Source: Spirosoma linguale DSM 74 (GTDB lineage Bacteria > Bacteroidota > Bacteroidia > Cytophagales > Spirosomataceae). From it: a stretch of DNA of 64,000 bases. The notes beneath the pieces are model-generated. The model was not told where the DNA came from. It searched no databases and saw only the letters and a program-made list of their open reading frames with translations. The translations under genes and the position numbers were made by a program. Each line of letters opens with the position of its first letter. Within the stretch, counting starts at the first letter, position 1. This document shows, piece by piece, positions 18,290 through 28,400 of this stretch. The stretch is taken from the NCBI GenBank assembly GCA_000024525.1, contig CP001769.1, forward strand, positions 5,799,001 through 5,863,000, in the 5' to 3' direction.

Positions 18290-19543
18290 ATGAGACAGCG
18301 TAAGGTATTAGCCGCGCTCGGATATACGGTATTCGTGCTGCTTTCCCTCCGTTGCGGATCGTTGGTTGCTCAGAATACTCCTCCACAAACCACAGCGCCC
18401 CAAACTTCCTCCTTCGAATTGAAGAATGGAGAACGGGTGGTTTTTCTGGGGAATTCACTCTTCGAAAATGATTTTCAGTACGGGTATCTCGAACTGGCAC
18501 TGAGCACCCGCTGGCCCGACCGTGACATTACGTTCCGAAACCTTGGCTGGACGGGCGATAACGTCTACGGCATTGCCCGAAGCACCATTACCAATCCGCC
18601 TACGGGTTACGATCTGCTGATGGAGAGCCTTACCAAAGCCAAACCAACGCTGGTTTTTCTGGCCTACGGCGGTATCGAAGCGCAGGACGGCGAGGCTGGT
18701 CTCGGGTATTTCACGGAGGGGCTAACCAAACTCCTCGACAAAATTGACCAGCTCGGTGCCCAAGCCATACTACTATCGCCGATTCCGGTGCTGACCACCG
18801 ATCTGACCCAAAACGTGGCCAGTCGGAACGCCATGCTCGAAACCTACGCGGCTGCCATAGCTAAACTGGCTTCGCAGCGAGGCAAGCGGTACATAGACCT
18901 GTTCAACCCAATTCAGGAAATCGGCCGGAAGACACCCATTACCAACAATGGTATTCACCTCAACGAAACCGGCTATTATTACCTGACCACGACCCTCGAA
19001 CAGCGACTGGGGCTGTCACCTCGTTCTACTCCCATTACACTTACTGCTGGTAAACAGGCCGGCGTAACCACCGGATCGGTTAAACTCCTGCCAGTCGCAA
19101 ATGGTGAATCCGCCCTCACGTTCGCCATCGACGAAACACTGTTGCCGCTTCCCCTCCCCGCCGACGATAAACCTATTACCAACAACGGACCTGTGATCAA
19201 AATAACGGGCCTGAAAAAAGGTTTCTATACCCTCACGGCGGATAAGGAAACGCTGGTAACAGCCTCCGCCAGCGACTGGGCCAACGGCATCGAACTCCGG
19301 CAGGGCCGTTTGTTCGAACAGGTCCGTGAACTGCGTCAGATGATTTTAAAGAAGAACGACCTGTTTTTTTTCCAGTATCGCCCGCTGAACACGACCTACA
19401 TTCTGGGTTTCCGCTCCTACGAGCAGGGGCGTCATGTGAAAGGGCTCGAAGAACAAAGTATTCTCATCAAGTGGCTGGAAGGGCAGATTGCGGTAAGCCG
19501 CAAGCCCGCTGCCAGCGTGTATCAACTTAGTCCGTTAAAGTAG
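18290..19543 (+). CDS. Exported SGNH-hydrolase-like protein, partner of a heme-binding propeller
   Basis: About 417 residues from the ATG at 18290, which starts a signal peptide (MRQRKVLAALGYTVFVLLSL, ending near SLVAQ). The SGNH fold is recognised by VVFLGNSLFEN (block I, Ser in GNS), FRNLGWTGDNVYG (block II Gly) and NNGIHLNETGYYYL (block V His). The third block reads YGGIEAQDG where relatives usually carry Asn, so the oxyanion Asn may be missing. A C-terminal beta domain follows from about residue 255. The stop codon is one base before the next gene's ATG, so the two are co-translated and probably work together on a surface or periplasmic carbohydrate. Confidence 0.8.
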   Translation: MRQRKVLAALGYTVFVLLSLRCGSLVAQNTPPQTTAPQTSSFELKNGERVVFLGNSLFENDFQYGYLELALSTRWPDRDITFRNLGWTGDNVYGIARSTITNPPTGYDLLMESLTKAKPTLVFLAYGGIEAQDGEAGLGYFTEGLTKLLDKIDQLGAQAILLSPIPVLTTDLTQNVASRNAMLETYAAAIAKLASQRGKRYIDLFNPIQEIGRKTPITNNGIHLNETGYYYLTTTLEQRLGLSPRSTPITLTAGKQAGVTTGSVKLLPVANGESALTFAIDETLLPLPLPADDKPITNNGPVIKITGLKKGFYTLTADKETLVTASASDWANGIELRQGRLFEQVRELRQMILKKNDLFFFQYRPLNTTYILGFRSYEQGRHVKGLEEQSILIKWLEGQIAVSRKPAASVYQLSPLK

Positions 19544-19544
19544 T

Positions 19545-22500
19545 ATGAACGTCATGAACGCTTCCCGCCCCCTGCGTTTCTTCCATAAGTTTCTTATGAT
19601 CAGCGCCGTTCTGCTCGTCACCTCGGCCGCTAACCAGGACAACCAAAACGATATTCCAGACCCCGACCCGAAACGTGAGCTGGCTTCCTTTAAAGTGGCC
19701 GATGGCTTCGAGGTAACGCTCTTTGCGGCCGAACCGCTGGTGGCCAAACCCATCCAGATGAACTGGGACGCCGACGGCCGCCTGTGGGTGGTGAGCAGCA
19801 CCGCTTATCCGCACCTGAAAACGGGCGAACAGGCCAACGACAAGATTTTCGTCGTGGAAGATACCGACGGCGACGGCAAAGCAGACAAGTCGACCATTTT
19901 TGCCGAAGGACTGCTCACCCCCACCGGCATCCTGCCCGGCGATGGTGGTGTGTATGTGGCCAACTCCACCGAAATCCTGCACTTCATGGATACGGATGGC
20001 GATGGCAAAGCCGACAAAAAACGCCGGATTCTGAACGGATTCGGCACGGCTGATACGCACCACCTCATCCATACGTTCCGCTGGGGTCCCGAAGGGCTGC
20101 TGTATTTTAACCAGTCCATTTACATTTACAGCCACGTTGAAACGCCCTCGGGCATCAAACGGCTGGAAGGCGGTGGCGTCTGGCAGTTGAATCCCAAACA
20201 CCTCGAACTGGACGTTTACGCCAAAGGACTCATCAATCCGTGGGGGTTGCAGTTCGACCGTTGGGGGCAATCCTTCCTGACGGATGGTGCCGGGGGCGAG
20301 GGCATTAACTACGCCTTTCCGGGGGCTACGTTCGTCACTTCACCGGGGGCAGCCCGCATCCTGCGTGGCCTGAATCCGGGGCAGCCGAAACATAGCGGAC
20401 TGGAAGTAATTTCGGGTCGGCACCTGCCAGAATCCTGGCAAGGAAGTGTGATCACCAACGACTTCCGGGCCAACCGCATCAACCGGTTCCGGCTGGAAGA
20501 ACAAGGCAGCGGCTATGCCTCCAAACAAGTCGAGGATTTACTATGGACTGACAATGTTGCGTTCCGTCCCGTCGATATTTCTGTGGGCCCCGATGGTGCT
20601 ATTTACGTGGCCGACTGGTACAACCCGATTATTCAGCACGGCGAAGTCGATTTTCACGATCCCCGCCGGGATCAGCAGCACGGCCGTATCTGGCGCATTG
20701 TGGCCAAAAACCGGCCGCTGGTCAAACGCCCTCCGTTAACGAAAGCGTCGGTCAACGAACTGCTGGATGCGCTGAAACTCCCCGAGGACTGGACCCGTTC
20801 GCAGGCGAAACAGATTCTGAAAGCACATGGCGCTACGGAAGTTATTCCGGCGCTCGAAAAATGGGTACAGAATCTGGACAAAGCCGATGCTGAGTACGAA
20901 CACCATCTGCTCGAAGCGCTTTGGGTGTACCAGACCCTTGAGGTGGTCAACGAGCCGCTTTTACTACGTTTGCTGAATGCTCAAAGTCATAAAGCGCGGG
21001 CGGCTGCCCTGCGGGCTATGGAGCTGTGGCACACTAAAATAGCCGACATGCCCGCGTTGCTTACGAAAGCCGTGGCCGACAAGCACCCGCAGGTACGCAT
21101 GGAAGCCGTTATTGCACTGCGAAACGTGAAAACGCCCGAAGCCGCCCGAACGGCCCTGTCGGTACTGGACAATCCGATGGACGAGTTTCTGGATTACGCC
21201 CTCTGGCAAACCGTGCGGGAAGCGGAGCCACTCTGGGCACCCCGCCTGAAAAAAGACCCTAACTTCCTGGGCGATGCGCGGAAAACCGTTTTTGCCCTGA
21301 AATCGGCCAGCAGTCCAGAGGCCGTTACGCAGTTGAGGCAGTTGTATCAGCAGGGTAAAGTGCCGACCGACTACCAGAAGGACGTGCTTGGGTCGATCGC
21401 GAAGTTCGGTAGTGCGGCTGATCTGGGCGGCCTGTTCGCAAAAGAGATACAGGTTAAAGGCAGTTCGGCTAGTGAAGTTGCCATGGTACTCGGTACGCTG
21501 GAAGAAGCCGCCAGCCGGGGGGTCAAACCAGCCGGACAACTGGACCGGATTACGGACTTTATCGACAGCGACGACGACGCCATTGCCACCAGTGCTATCC
21601 GGCTGATTGGCCTCTGGGAGTTGAACGACCTCAGCGGAACGCTGGTAAGCCTGGCTCAGAAGGGCGATAAAAACCGTCGAAAAGCGGCCCTCGGTGCACT
21701 GACGATTACGGATAAGGCCAACGCCTGGAAATCGCTGATTAATTTGACAGGCCCCAAAAGCCCGGTCGATCTGCGACTGGCCGCAGCCGCTCAGCTGGTG
21801 TCCGTCAATGCCACTGAAGCCGCCCGGATTAGTGCCGACCTGCTACGAACATTGCCGGAGCAAACCGATGTAGCCGAGCTTTTCCAGGCATTTTTGAGCA
21901 GCAAGCCGGGCACCAAAGCTTTATCGGATGAACTAACCGCCCGAAAAATTCCGGAGAAATGGGCCATGACCGGTCGGCAGCTCATGCAGCGTGGCGTACC
22001 GTATAACCGGCGCAACGATGCCGACGTCAAGCTACTGGCCAAGGCATTTGAAGCATCGGGAGGGGTTTTGCCCGCCGAAAAAATGCCGCAGGAATTATCG
22101 GCGCAGGAGATCACCAGCCTGGCCAGCGTTGTCAGAGAGAGTGCCGACCCGGTGAAGGGTGAAATGATATTCCGAAAGAGCAGCCTGTCGTGCCAGACCT
22201 GCCATGCCATCGGCGGTGCCGGGGGACGAATTGGACCGGATCTGAGCAGTCTGGGCACGAGTTCGCCCATCGAAACCATCACCCGGTCTATCCTCTACCC
22301 GAACCAGTCTATCAAGGAAGGCTACGAGCTACAGCGCATTGCCAAAAAAGACGGTAGTGAATTGATGGGCTATCTGGTAAGCAACGGCACCGCCGAGCTG
22401 GTGATCCGCGATGTGTCAGGACAGGAAGTGTCGGTTCCCAAGAGTCAGGTGAGCGTTATCGAGAAAGTACCGGGTTCGCTGATGCCCGCAGGACTGACGG

Positions 22501-23033
22501 CCAGTCTGGACAAACAGGAGTTTATTGATTTGGTGGGCTTCCTGTCGAAAATGGGCGAATCGGGCAAATTCCGGGTGCCAACTGAGCGGTTTGTGCGTCG
22601 CTGGAACGCCGTTTCGACCAGTAAAGATCTTGCCAAAAAGCTCCGGGACGAAGGACTGGGCGCTGTTGCGAAGGAAAACACCAAGCTCACCCTGCAATCG
22701 GCTTACAGTAAAGTGTCCGGCGAGTTGCCAGTTGACGAACTACCCGTCATTACGAACGCGAATAAGCCCTACAGCATCGTCCGGTTCGATCTGGAAGTGG
22801 TGAGCAAAGGCAACGTGAATCTGGCCCTGAACAACACAGCCGGTATCAGCGCCTGGGTCGATCAGAAACCCGGCAAACTAACCGACCGGGGCCTGCTTAC
22901 CGATCTCTCGCAGGGAATGCACACCATTACGCTGGCCATTGATCGAAGCGTTTATAAAGCCAGTTCGCTCCACGTTCAATTGCTTGACGCGGAGAACGCT
23001 CCGGCTCAGACGAGGCTCGTCATGGGTCGTTAG
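19545..23033 (+). CDS. Large periplasmic beta-propeller / HEAT / cytochrome c protein (PVC-type CxxCH)
   Basis: 1162 residues. A short signal or anchor (FHKFLMISAVLLVTSAA) leads into a six-bladed propeller of the 'membrane-bound dehydrogenase' type (GFEVTLFAAEPLVAKP; two DTDGDGKADK calcium-like loops; WGPEGLLYFNQS; GPDGAIYVADWYNPI). From about 400 to 830 the sequence is helical with HEAT-like repeats (HKARAAALRAMELW, HPQVRMEAVIALRNV). A heme domain follows with CQTCH at about 883-887 and GPDLSSLG, then a C-terminal beta extension. It is presumed to oxidise a substrate and pass electrons on; the substrate is unknown. The last codons lie inside a 71-bp palindrome. Confidence 0.88.
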   Translation: MNVMNASRPLRFFHKFLMISAVLLVTSAANQDNQNDIPDPDPKRELASFKVADGFEVTLFAAEPLVAKPIQMNWDADGRLWVVSSTAYPHLKTGEQANDKIFVVEDTDGDGKADKSTIFAEGLLTPTGILPGDGGVYVANSTEILHFMDTDGDGKADKKRRILNGFGTADTHHLIHTFRWGPEGLLYFNQSIYIYSHVETPSGIKRLEGGGVWQLNPKHLELDVYAKGLINPWGLQFDRWGQSFLTDGAGGEGINYAFPGATFVTSPGAARILRGLNPGQPKHSGLEVISGRHLPESWQGSVITNDFRANRINRFRLEEQGSGYASKQVEDLLWTDNVAFRPVDISVGPDGAIYVADWYNPIIQHGEVDFHDPRRDQQHGRIWRIVAKNRPLVKRPPLTKASVNELLDALKLPEDWTRSQAKQILKAHGATEVIPALEKWVQNLDKADAEYEHHLLEALWVYQTLEVVNEPLLLRLLNAQSHKARAAALRAMELWHTKIADMPALLTKAVADKHPQVRMEAVIALRNVKTPEAARTALSVLDNPMDEFLDYALWQTVREAEPLWAPRLKKDPNFLGDARKTVFALKSASSPEAVTQLRQLYQQGKVPTDYQKDVLGSIAKFGSAADLGGLFAKEIQVKGSSASEVAMVLGTLEEAASRGVKPAGQLDRITDFIDSDDDAIATSAIRLIGLWELNDLSGTLVSLAQKGDKNRRKAALGALTITDKANAWKSLINLTGPKSPVDLRLAAAAQLVSVNATEAARISADLLRTLPEQTDVAELFQAFLSSKPGTKALSDELTARKIPEKWAMTGRQLMQRGVPYNRRNDADVKLLAKAFEASGGVLPAEKMPQELSAQEITSLASVVRESADPVKGEMIFRKSSLSCQTCHAIGGAGGRIGPDLSSLGTSSPIETITRSILYPNQSIKEGYELQRIAKKDGSELMGYLVSNGTAELVIRDVSGQEVSVPKSQVSVIEKVPGSLMPAGLTASLDKQEFIDLVGFLSKMGESGKFRVPTERFVRRWNAVSTSKDLAKKLRDEGLGAVAKENTKLTLQSAYSKVSGELPVDELPVITNANKPYSIVRFDLEVVSKGNVNLALNNTAGISAWVDQKPGKLTDRGLLTDLSQGMHTITLAIDRSVYKASSLHVQLLDAENAPAQTRLVMGR

Positions 23034-23094
23034 GGTAACGGGACAAACGCCATATCTTGAAGATATGGCGTTTGTCCCGTTACCCTAACGACCC
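23024..23094. repeat. 71-bp nearly perfect palindrome including a stop codon
   Basis: Arms of 35 bp (23024-23058 and 23060-23094) are perfectly complementary around a single central base. The left arm holds the last codons and the TAG stop of the preceding gene. It could work as a terminator, though no T-run follows. Confidence 0.9.
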
Positions 23095-23197
23095 TCGGAA
23101 AAATATAAATTACCTTAGTAACATTAACAAAATCTCTAAATAGCCACTTAAATACAATTTCTCTTTATCGGCCCTCAAACCGGTATAATCCGACCAT

Positions 23198-23222
23198 TGG
23201 CATCGTTCCCGGCAACGATTGC
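23198..23222. promoter_or_regulatory. Operator-like palindrome A upstream of the pectin sigma/SusCD genes
   Basis: The core ATCGTTCCCGGCAACGAT is an 18-bp near-perfect palindrome (ATCGTT-N6-AACGAT with a CCGG centre), the shape of a LacI-family operator. A 25-bp window matches the element at 32687-32711 at 22 positions. It lies about 180 bases before the sigma-factor start. Confidence 0.6.
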
Positions 23223-23367
23223 ATAGAAATAATTAAGTTAATTGTTGCAATAGTTAACAAACGAGCAGAGATTAATAGAAGAAAGGTAAACGGGCAGACA
23301 GTCAGGCACTTTAATGACTACCAGAAAAGTACAAGTTTACTCTGTTCCTTTCAGCCAAACAGTAAAG

Positions 23368-23375
23368 TAAGTTTG
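23368..23375 (+). promoter_or_regulatory. Probable -7 box for the sigma-factor gene
   Basis: TAAGTTTG is an exact TAnnTTTG match 24 bases before the GTG start. It would give a very short leader. An imperfect hairpin (TTTACT...AGTAAA, 23336-23366) lies just upstream. The -33 box is weak. Confidence 0.4.
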
Positions 23376-23399
23376 AGCCTATAATTCTCTCTCAACGCT

Positions 23400-23984
23400 G
23401 TGAATTACAAATCACTTCCAGACGAACTATTGCTGTTGTATCTACGAACTGGCGATGAGAACGCTTTCCGGGAAATCTATCTGCGCTACTGGAAGAAACT
23501 CTTCAGCATTGCCCGACATAAAATTCAGGCGCTGGATGCCGTTGAGGAACTTGTTCAGGACATTTTTCTCCGCCTGTGGGAACGCCGGGACTCGCTGCAA
23601 ATAGATCGGTTAGATGCGTATCTGTTCACGGCGGTACGTTATGCCTGTATCAATCACATTAAATCTGCGCTGGTAAAGGAGAAGTACGCCGATTACGCCT
23701 ACGACCACTACAACGACGCATCGTACGCCACCGATGAGCAACTCGATCTCGATGAGCTGATGGACGCCGTTGAACAGCAACTCAATGACCTCCCCGAAAA
23801 GACCCGCCAGATTTTCCGCCTGAATCGACTGGAATACCAGTCCGTAAAAGAAATTTCGACCAGCTTGAAAGTCCCCGAACGAACGGTCGAGTATCACATC
23901 AGCCAGGCCATCAAATCCCTGCGCGTCTACCTCCGCGATTACCTCCTCACCGGGCTACTGACCATGCTGTTTATGGATGTTTGA
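23400..23984 (+). CDS. ECF sigma-70 factor (FecI-like)
   Basis: 194 residues, starting at GTG (no nearer ATG fits; the N-terminus YKSLPDELLLLYLRTGDENAF is typical). Region 2: FREIYLRYWKKLFSIARHKI and VEELVQDIFLRLWERRDSL; region 4: LPEKTRQIFRLNRLEYQSVKEISTSLKVPERTVEYHISQAIKSL, a helix-turn-helix for -35 recognition. The C-terminal tail (LLTGLLTMLFMDV) is hydrophobic, as in many Bacteroidota members of this expansion family. With FecR and the STN-containing SusC that follow, it forms the usual surface-signalling cascade: substrate binding at SusC releases the sigma factor from FecR and switches on the locus. Confidence 0.92.
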   Translation: MNYKSLPDELLLLYLRTGDENAFREIYLRYWKKLFSIARHKIQALDAVEELVQDIFLRLWERRDSLQIDRLDAYLFTAVRYACINHIKSALVKEKYADYAYDHYNDASYATDEQLDLDELMDAVEQQLNDLPEKTRQIFRLNRLEYQSVKEISTSLKVPERTVEYHISQAIKSLRVYLRDYLLTGLLTMLFMDV

Positions 23985-24203
23985 GGAGCCGGAAGACCCC
24001 CCAGCATAGCAGTTACCCCACCCCAACCTACAATTCTTCTGGCCTGACATCTCCCATTCAACAACACAGTACCCTATAACTTTATAAAGAAAAATTATCC
24101 TTTACATCAACAATCGTTTAACTTTTCTAAGAATCAATAAAACCCTTTGCGGTTCAACACTCCCCTCACTGACTTAACTGGTAGAAACCATTACTACAGA
24201 GTC

Positions 24204-25241
24204 ATGAGTCGGAAGACGTTCAGGCAACTCCTGGAAAAGTATCTGCGGGGCGAATGTACACCACAGGAGAAGCGATTTGTTGAGCACTGGTACGGTCTGC
24301 TGGAAACAGAAACCGGCGAATCCGGCGAGGAGCTGGACATGGACGAACTCGAAGGACGTCTCTGGAATCAGATCCAAAAAAAAATGGATACCGGCGAAGA
24401 ACCTGAACAGGGGCGCATCGTACCTCTGAAACGCGTTCGGTACCGCTGGCTCGGCATAGCAGCCTCCCTGCTGCTCATTGGCGGCTGGTTTTACTTCAGC
24501 CAGCCCATCCGGAATCTGCTGCCCGGTCAGGCGCTCTCGGTCGAGGAGCAGACCGGCTGGCTTGACCGGTCGAATACATCATCGCGACCAATGACCGTTC
24601 GGCTGGAAGATGGCAGCGTTGTTCAACTGTCGGCCAAAAGCTCTCTTCGATTTCCCAAACACTTTGCCGCCGATAAACGCGCTGTTTACCTGACCGGCGA
24701 TGCCTTCTTTTCAATTCAGAAAATGCCCGCCCGCCCGTTTTATGTGCACACCGGCGAGGTAGTTACCAAAGTACTAGGCACGAGCTTCTTCGTCCGGACC
24801 CAAGCCGAATCGGGAAAGGTTCGGGTTGAAGTGGTTACCGGGCGCGTTACGGTGTACAAGCAGGAATCGGAGAAACAGACATCGGCGAACGGCGTTTTTC
24901 TAACCCCCAATCAGGCCGCTACCTTCTTTGCCGACGAGCAGCACTTTGTAACGGGTCTGGTGGATGCGCCCAAAGTCATTCAGCCAGCAGAAGCCGAGAA
25001 AAAAACCATTTCACTGGCGTTCGACGACACGCCACTGGCGGATGTTCTGGCGCAGCTTGAACGGGCATATGGCATTGCCATTGAACTGGAAAACGACCAG
25101 CAAAAAAACTGCCCGCTTACGGCCAATCTGACCGATCAGCCGCTATACACACAGCTGGATATTATTTGCGCGGCATTGAAATCAACCTATAAAATTCAGG
25201 GAACGACCATTCTGATCAGCGGAAAAAGCTGTACTGAGTAG
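24204..25241 (+). CDS. FecR-family anti-sigma factor
   Basis: About 345 residues from the ATG at 24204; an earlier TTG at 24147 is unlikely. The cytoplasmic N-terminus (TFRQLLEKYLRGECTPQEKRFVEHW) binds the sigma factor. One membrane span lies at about residues 81-98 (WLGIAASLLLIGGWFYFS). The periplasmic FecR domain shows VRLEDGSVVQLSAKSSLRFP, AVYLTGDAFFSI, FYVHTGEVVTKVLGTSFFVR and VEVVTGRVTVY. The C-terminal DUF4974-type domain (ISLAFDDTPLADVLAQLERA) probably contacts the receptor's STN domain. Placed between its sigma factor and its receptor. Confidence 0.93.
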   Translation: MSRKTFRQLLEKYLRGECTPQEKRFVEHWYGLLETETGESGEELDMDELEGRLWNQIQKKMDTGEEPEQGRIVPLKRVRYRWLGIAASLLLIGGWFYFSQPIRNLLPGQALSVEEQTGWLDRSNTSSRPMTVRLEDGSVVQLSAKSSLRFPKHFAADKRAVYLTGDAFFSIQKMPARPFYVHTGEVVTKVLGTSFFVRTQAESGKVRVEVVTGRVTVYKQESEKQTSANGVFLTPNQAATFFADEQHFVTGLVDAPKVIQPAEAEKKTISLAFDDTPLADVLAQLERAYGIAIELENDQQKNCPLTANLTDQPLYTQLDIICAALKSTYKIQGTTILISGKSCTE

Positions 25242-25328
25242 TTGGTCCGGTCATTAAATGTTCATCCACTCTCCTACTTCCATGCCTATGCACTAGCCGT
25301 TTCCAGTACCCCGGAATTACAAAAAAAG

Positions 25329-25359
25329 ACGCTGGTCATGCGTCAACATGAACCAGCGT
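25329..25359 (+). promoter_or_regulatory. Hairpin between fecR-like and susC-like genes
   Basis: ACGCTGGT and ACCAGCGT, extended by CATG/CATG, form a stem-loop inside the 213-base gap, preceded by a run of A. It may set the relative expression of the regulator and receptor genes. This is structure only. Confidence 0.4.
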
Positions 25360-25454
25360 TAGTGAATCCTGACGTGCATCGGACCGACTGCGAATCGGGC
25401 CCCGACAAGCCGGATTGTTTTGCCGATTTCCTATCTAACAAAACCCTTAAAGGT

Positions 25455-28400
25455 ATGAAAAAAAGACTACCTGTGCCCACCGGCGGCTTACCCGGTTGGT
25501 CAGCCGATCTACTTCCACGATTAATGAATCTTTCGCTTACCCAGCTTTTCCTGATGATTGCCTGCACGAGTTTCTCGTTTGCCTTCGATGGCCAGGCGCA
25601 GGAATTAATGAACCGTCCCGTAACCCTGAAGGTAGAGGGGCAGCGGCTCCGCGTGGTGCTGGCGCAAATCGAACAGCAAACAACGGCCCGCTTCGTTTAC
25701 AGCTCGAAGTCGATTGGTGTCGACCGCCCCATAACCATCACCACCCGCGACAAACGGCTGGCCGACGTGCTGACTGAATTACTCCGGCCGCTGAAACTGA
25801 GCTACCGGATGGTGGGCGGTCAAATCGTGCTGGAAAGCGATGCCGACGCCCATTCGCTGGTAACACCGGCAAACGAAGCCGCCGACCGCGCGCTGTCGGG
25901 AATGGTGACCGACGAGAAAAACGCGGCCCTACCGGGCGTAAGTGTCGTGATTAAAGGCTCGAACCGGGGCTCCACTACGGATGCCAACGGGCAGTTCAAA
26001 ATCACGGTGCCGGACGGTAACGCCGTTACGCTGACGTTCTCATTTGTTGGCTACCAGAGCCAGGATGTGGTGGTTGGCAGTAAAACGACGGTCAACGTGT
26101 CGATGGTACCCGACGTCAGTGCGCTGGACGAAGTTGTGGTCATCGGCTACGGGGCCGTTCGCAAAAAAGACTTGACCGGCTCGGTGGTGCAGCTCAAGAG
26201 TGAGCAACTAAAAGAAGTACCGACCTCCAACGTGCTCGAAGCCGCGCAGGGTAAAATTGCCGGGGCCGACATTACCCGCAGCAGCGGTCAGGCGGGGGCG
26301 CGAATAAATATCTCCATCCGGGGCAACCGCTCCATTGGCGGCAACAACTCCCCGCTCATTATCGTGGATGGTATCCAGTACAGTAACCTGGAAGACATCA
26401 ACGCCAACGACATCGAGACGATGGATGTCCTGAAAGATGCGTCATCTACGGCCATTTACGGGTCGCGCGGGTCGAACGGGGTTATTCTGATCACGACCAA
26501 GAAAGGTAAGCTGGGCAAACCCGACATTTCGTTCAACGCCTATTCCGGTATCTCGCAGGTGACGATGTACCCGAAGGCGATGGACATTACCGGTTTCCGG
26601 GATTTCAAACGGGAAGCGTGGCGGGCCGCCGGTATCTGGAAAAGCCCCGCCGATGATGCCGCCATTTTCACCAACGTAGCCGAATACGACGCCCTGCAAA
26701 AGGGTCTCTGGACCGATTATCAGGACGCGCTGATTCACAACGGGCTTCAGCAAAACTACCAGGTGGGTATTCGCTCCGGCACCGACCGGCTGAAATCGTA
26801 CGTTTCGGTCGACTATTTCAATGAGAAAGGCATTCTGAAACTGGACGAACTGAGCCGCTACACGGGCCGACTCAATGTCGACTTTACCATTAACGACTGG
26901 ATGAAAATCGGGTTGCAAAGCCAGCTGACGTACTACAACCAGAGCGTACGCCGGGACCCGCTCAACCAGGCCAACAAGATCAGTCCGCTGGGATCGCTCT
27001 ACGATGCCAACGGCAATTTCAATTTCATTATGCTCGATGGACAGACCGCCAACCCCCTCTCCGACGAGCAGCCCAATGTGTTTAACAACTCAGTGCTGAC
27101 CACCCGGGTGCTCACCAATGGGTACCTCGAACTGACGCCCTTCAAAGGGTTCTCGTTCCGGAGTACGCTGGGCGTCAACCTGGCTTCCATACGTGATGGG
27201 GCCTATTCATCGCCCAAATCCATCGACCGCTCGCTGACGGGCAAATCGCTTTCTACGTACAACACCAGCAACGGCCGCACCGTGAACTGGGAGAACGTCA
27301 TGACCTACCAGCGGACCTTCGGCCAGCACGCCGTTACCATGACGGGCATCGCCAGTTACCTGGGCAACACCTCCGACAACTCGGCGGCTTCGGGCGTCAA
27401 TCAGTTGCTGCCTTCGCAGTTGTTTTACTCGCTGGGCAGTGCCACGGAAGAGATCAAGATCAATTCGGCGTTTTCCAAGAACAACCTGGTCTCGTTTGCC
27501 GCCCGCCTGAACTACGCCTTCCGCGACCGGTATCTGCTCACGCTGACCGCCCGCGAAGATGGTTCGTCGAAGCTGGCAGCGGGTAATAAGTGGACGTTCT
27601 TCCCGTCGGCGGCTTTCGCGTGGCGGGTTATCGAGGAGAAATTCATGCAGGACGTAAAGGGCCTGAGCGACCTCAAAATCCGGGCAAGTTATGGCGTAGC
27701 GGGTAACGACCCATCCGGCCCTTACGCGACCCAGACAACCCTGACCCGGCTGGCTTTTGGTTTCGATGACATCTCGGCTCCGGCCTATACCTTCTCCCGA
27801 AACGTGGGCAACACCGCCCTCGGCTGGGAATTGTCGAACACGAAGAACCTGGGCGTGGATTTCGGGCTGTTCAACGGGCGCGTCAACGCATCGCTCGACT
27901 ACTACGACACCCGCACCTCCGATCTGCTGCTGGACCGGGGACTTCCACCAACGACCGGCGTAACGACGGTGAAACAGAACATCGGCAAAACCCGCAACCG
28001 GGGCCTTGAGCTGTCGCTGGGAAGTACCAACATCCGCACCCAGAACCTGACCTGGAGCAGCAACGTCACCTTCACTAAGAACAAGGAAGAAATCACCGAA
28101 CTGGTGACCGGCTCCAACGACATCGGCAACGGCTGGTTCATTGGCTCGCCCATCAGCGTGTATTATGACTACGAGAAACTAGGCATCTGGCAAACTTCGG
28201 AAGCCGACCTGGCCGCCAAACTCGCGCCCACGCAGCTACCCGGCGAAATCAAAGTCAAAGACCAGAACAACGATGGCAAGATCGACGCCGTCAACGACCG
28301 GATTATCCTGGGAACACCCCGCCCAAAATGGAGTGGCGGCTTCGACAACACGGTTAAATTCAAAGGATTCGATCTGAACGTGTTCCTGTATGCCCGTGTG

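Noticed and set aside
24125..24131. TTCTAAG upstream of the fecR-like gene as a fifth regulon site
   Set aside because: Only one half-site; the bases 11 positions either side do not match.
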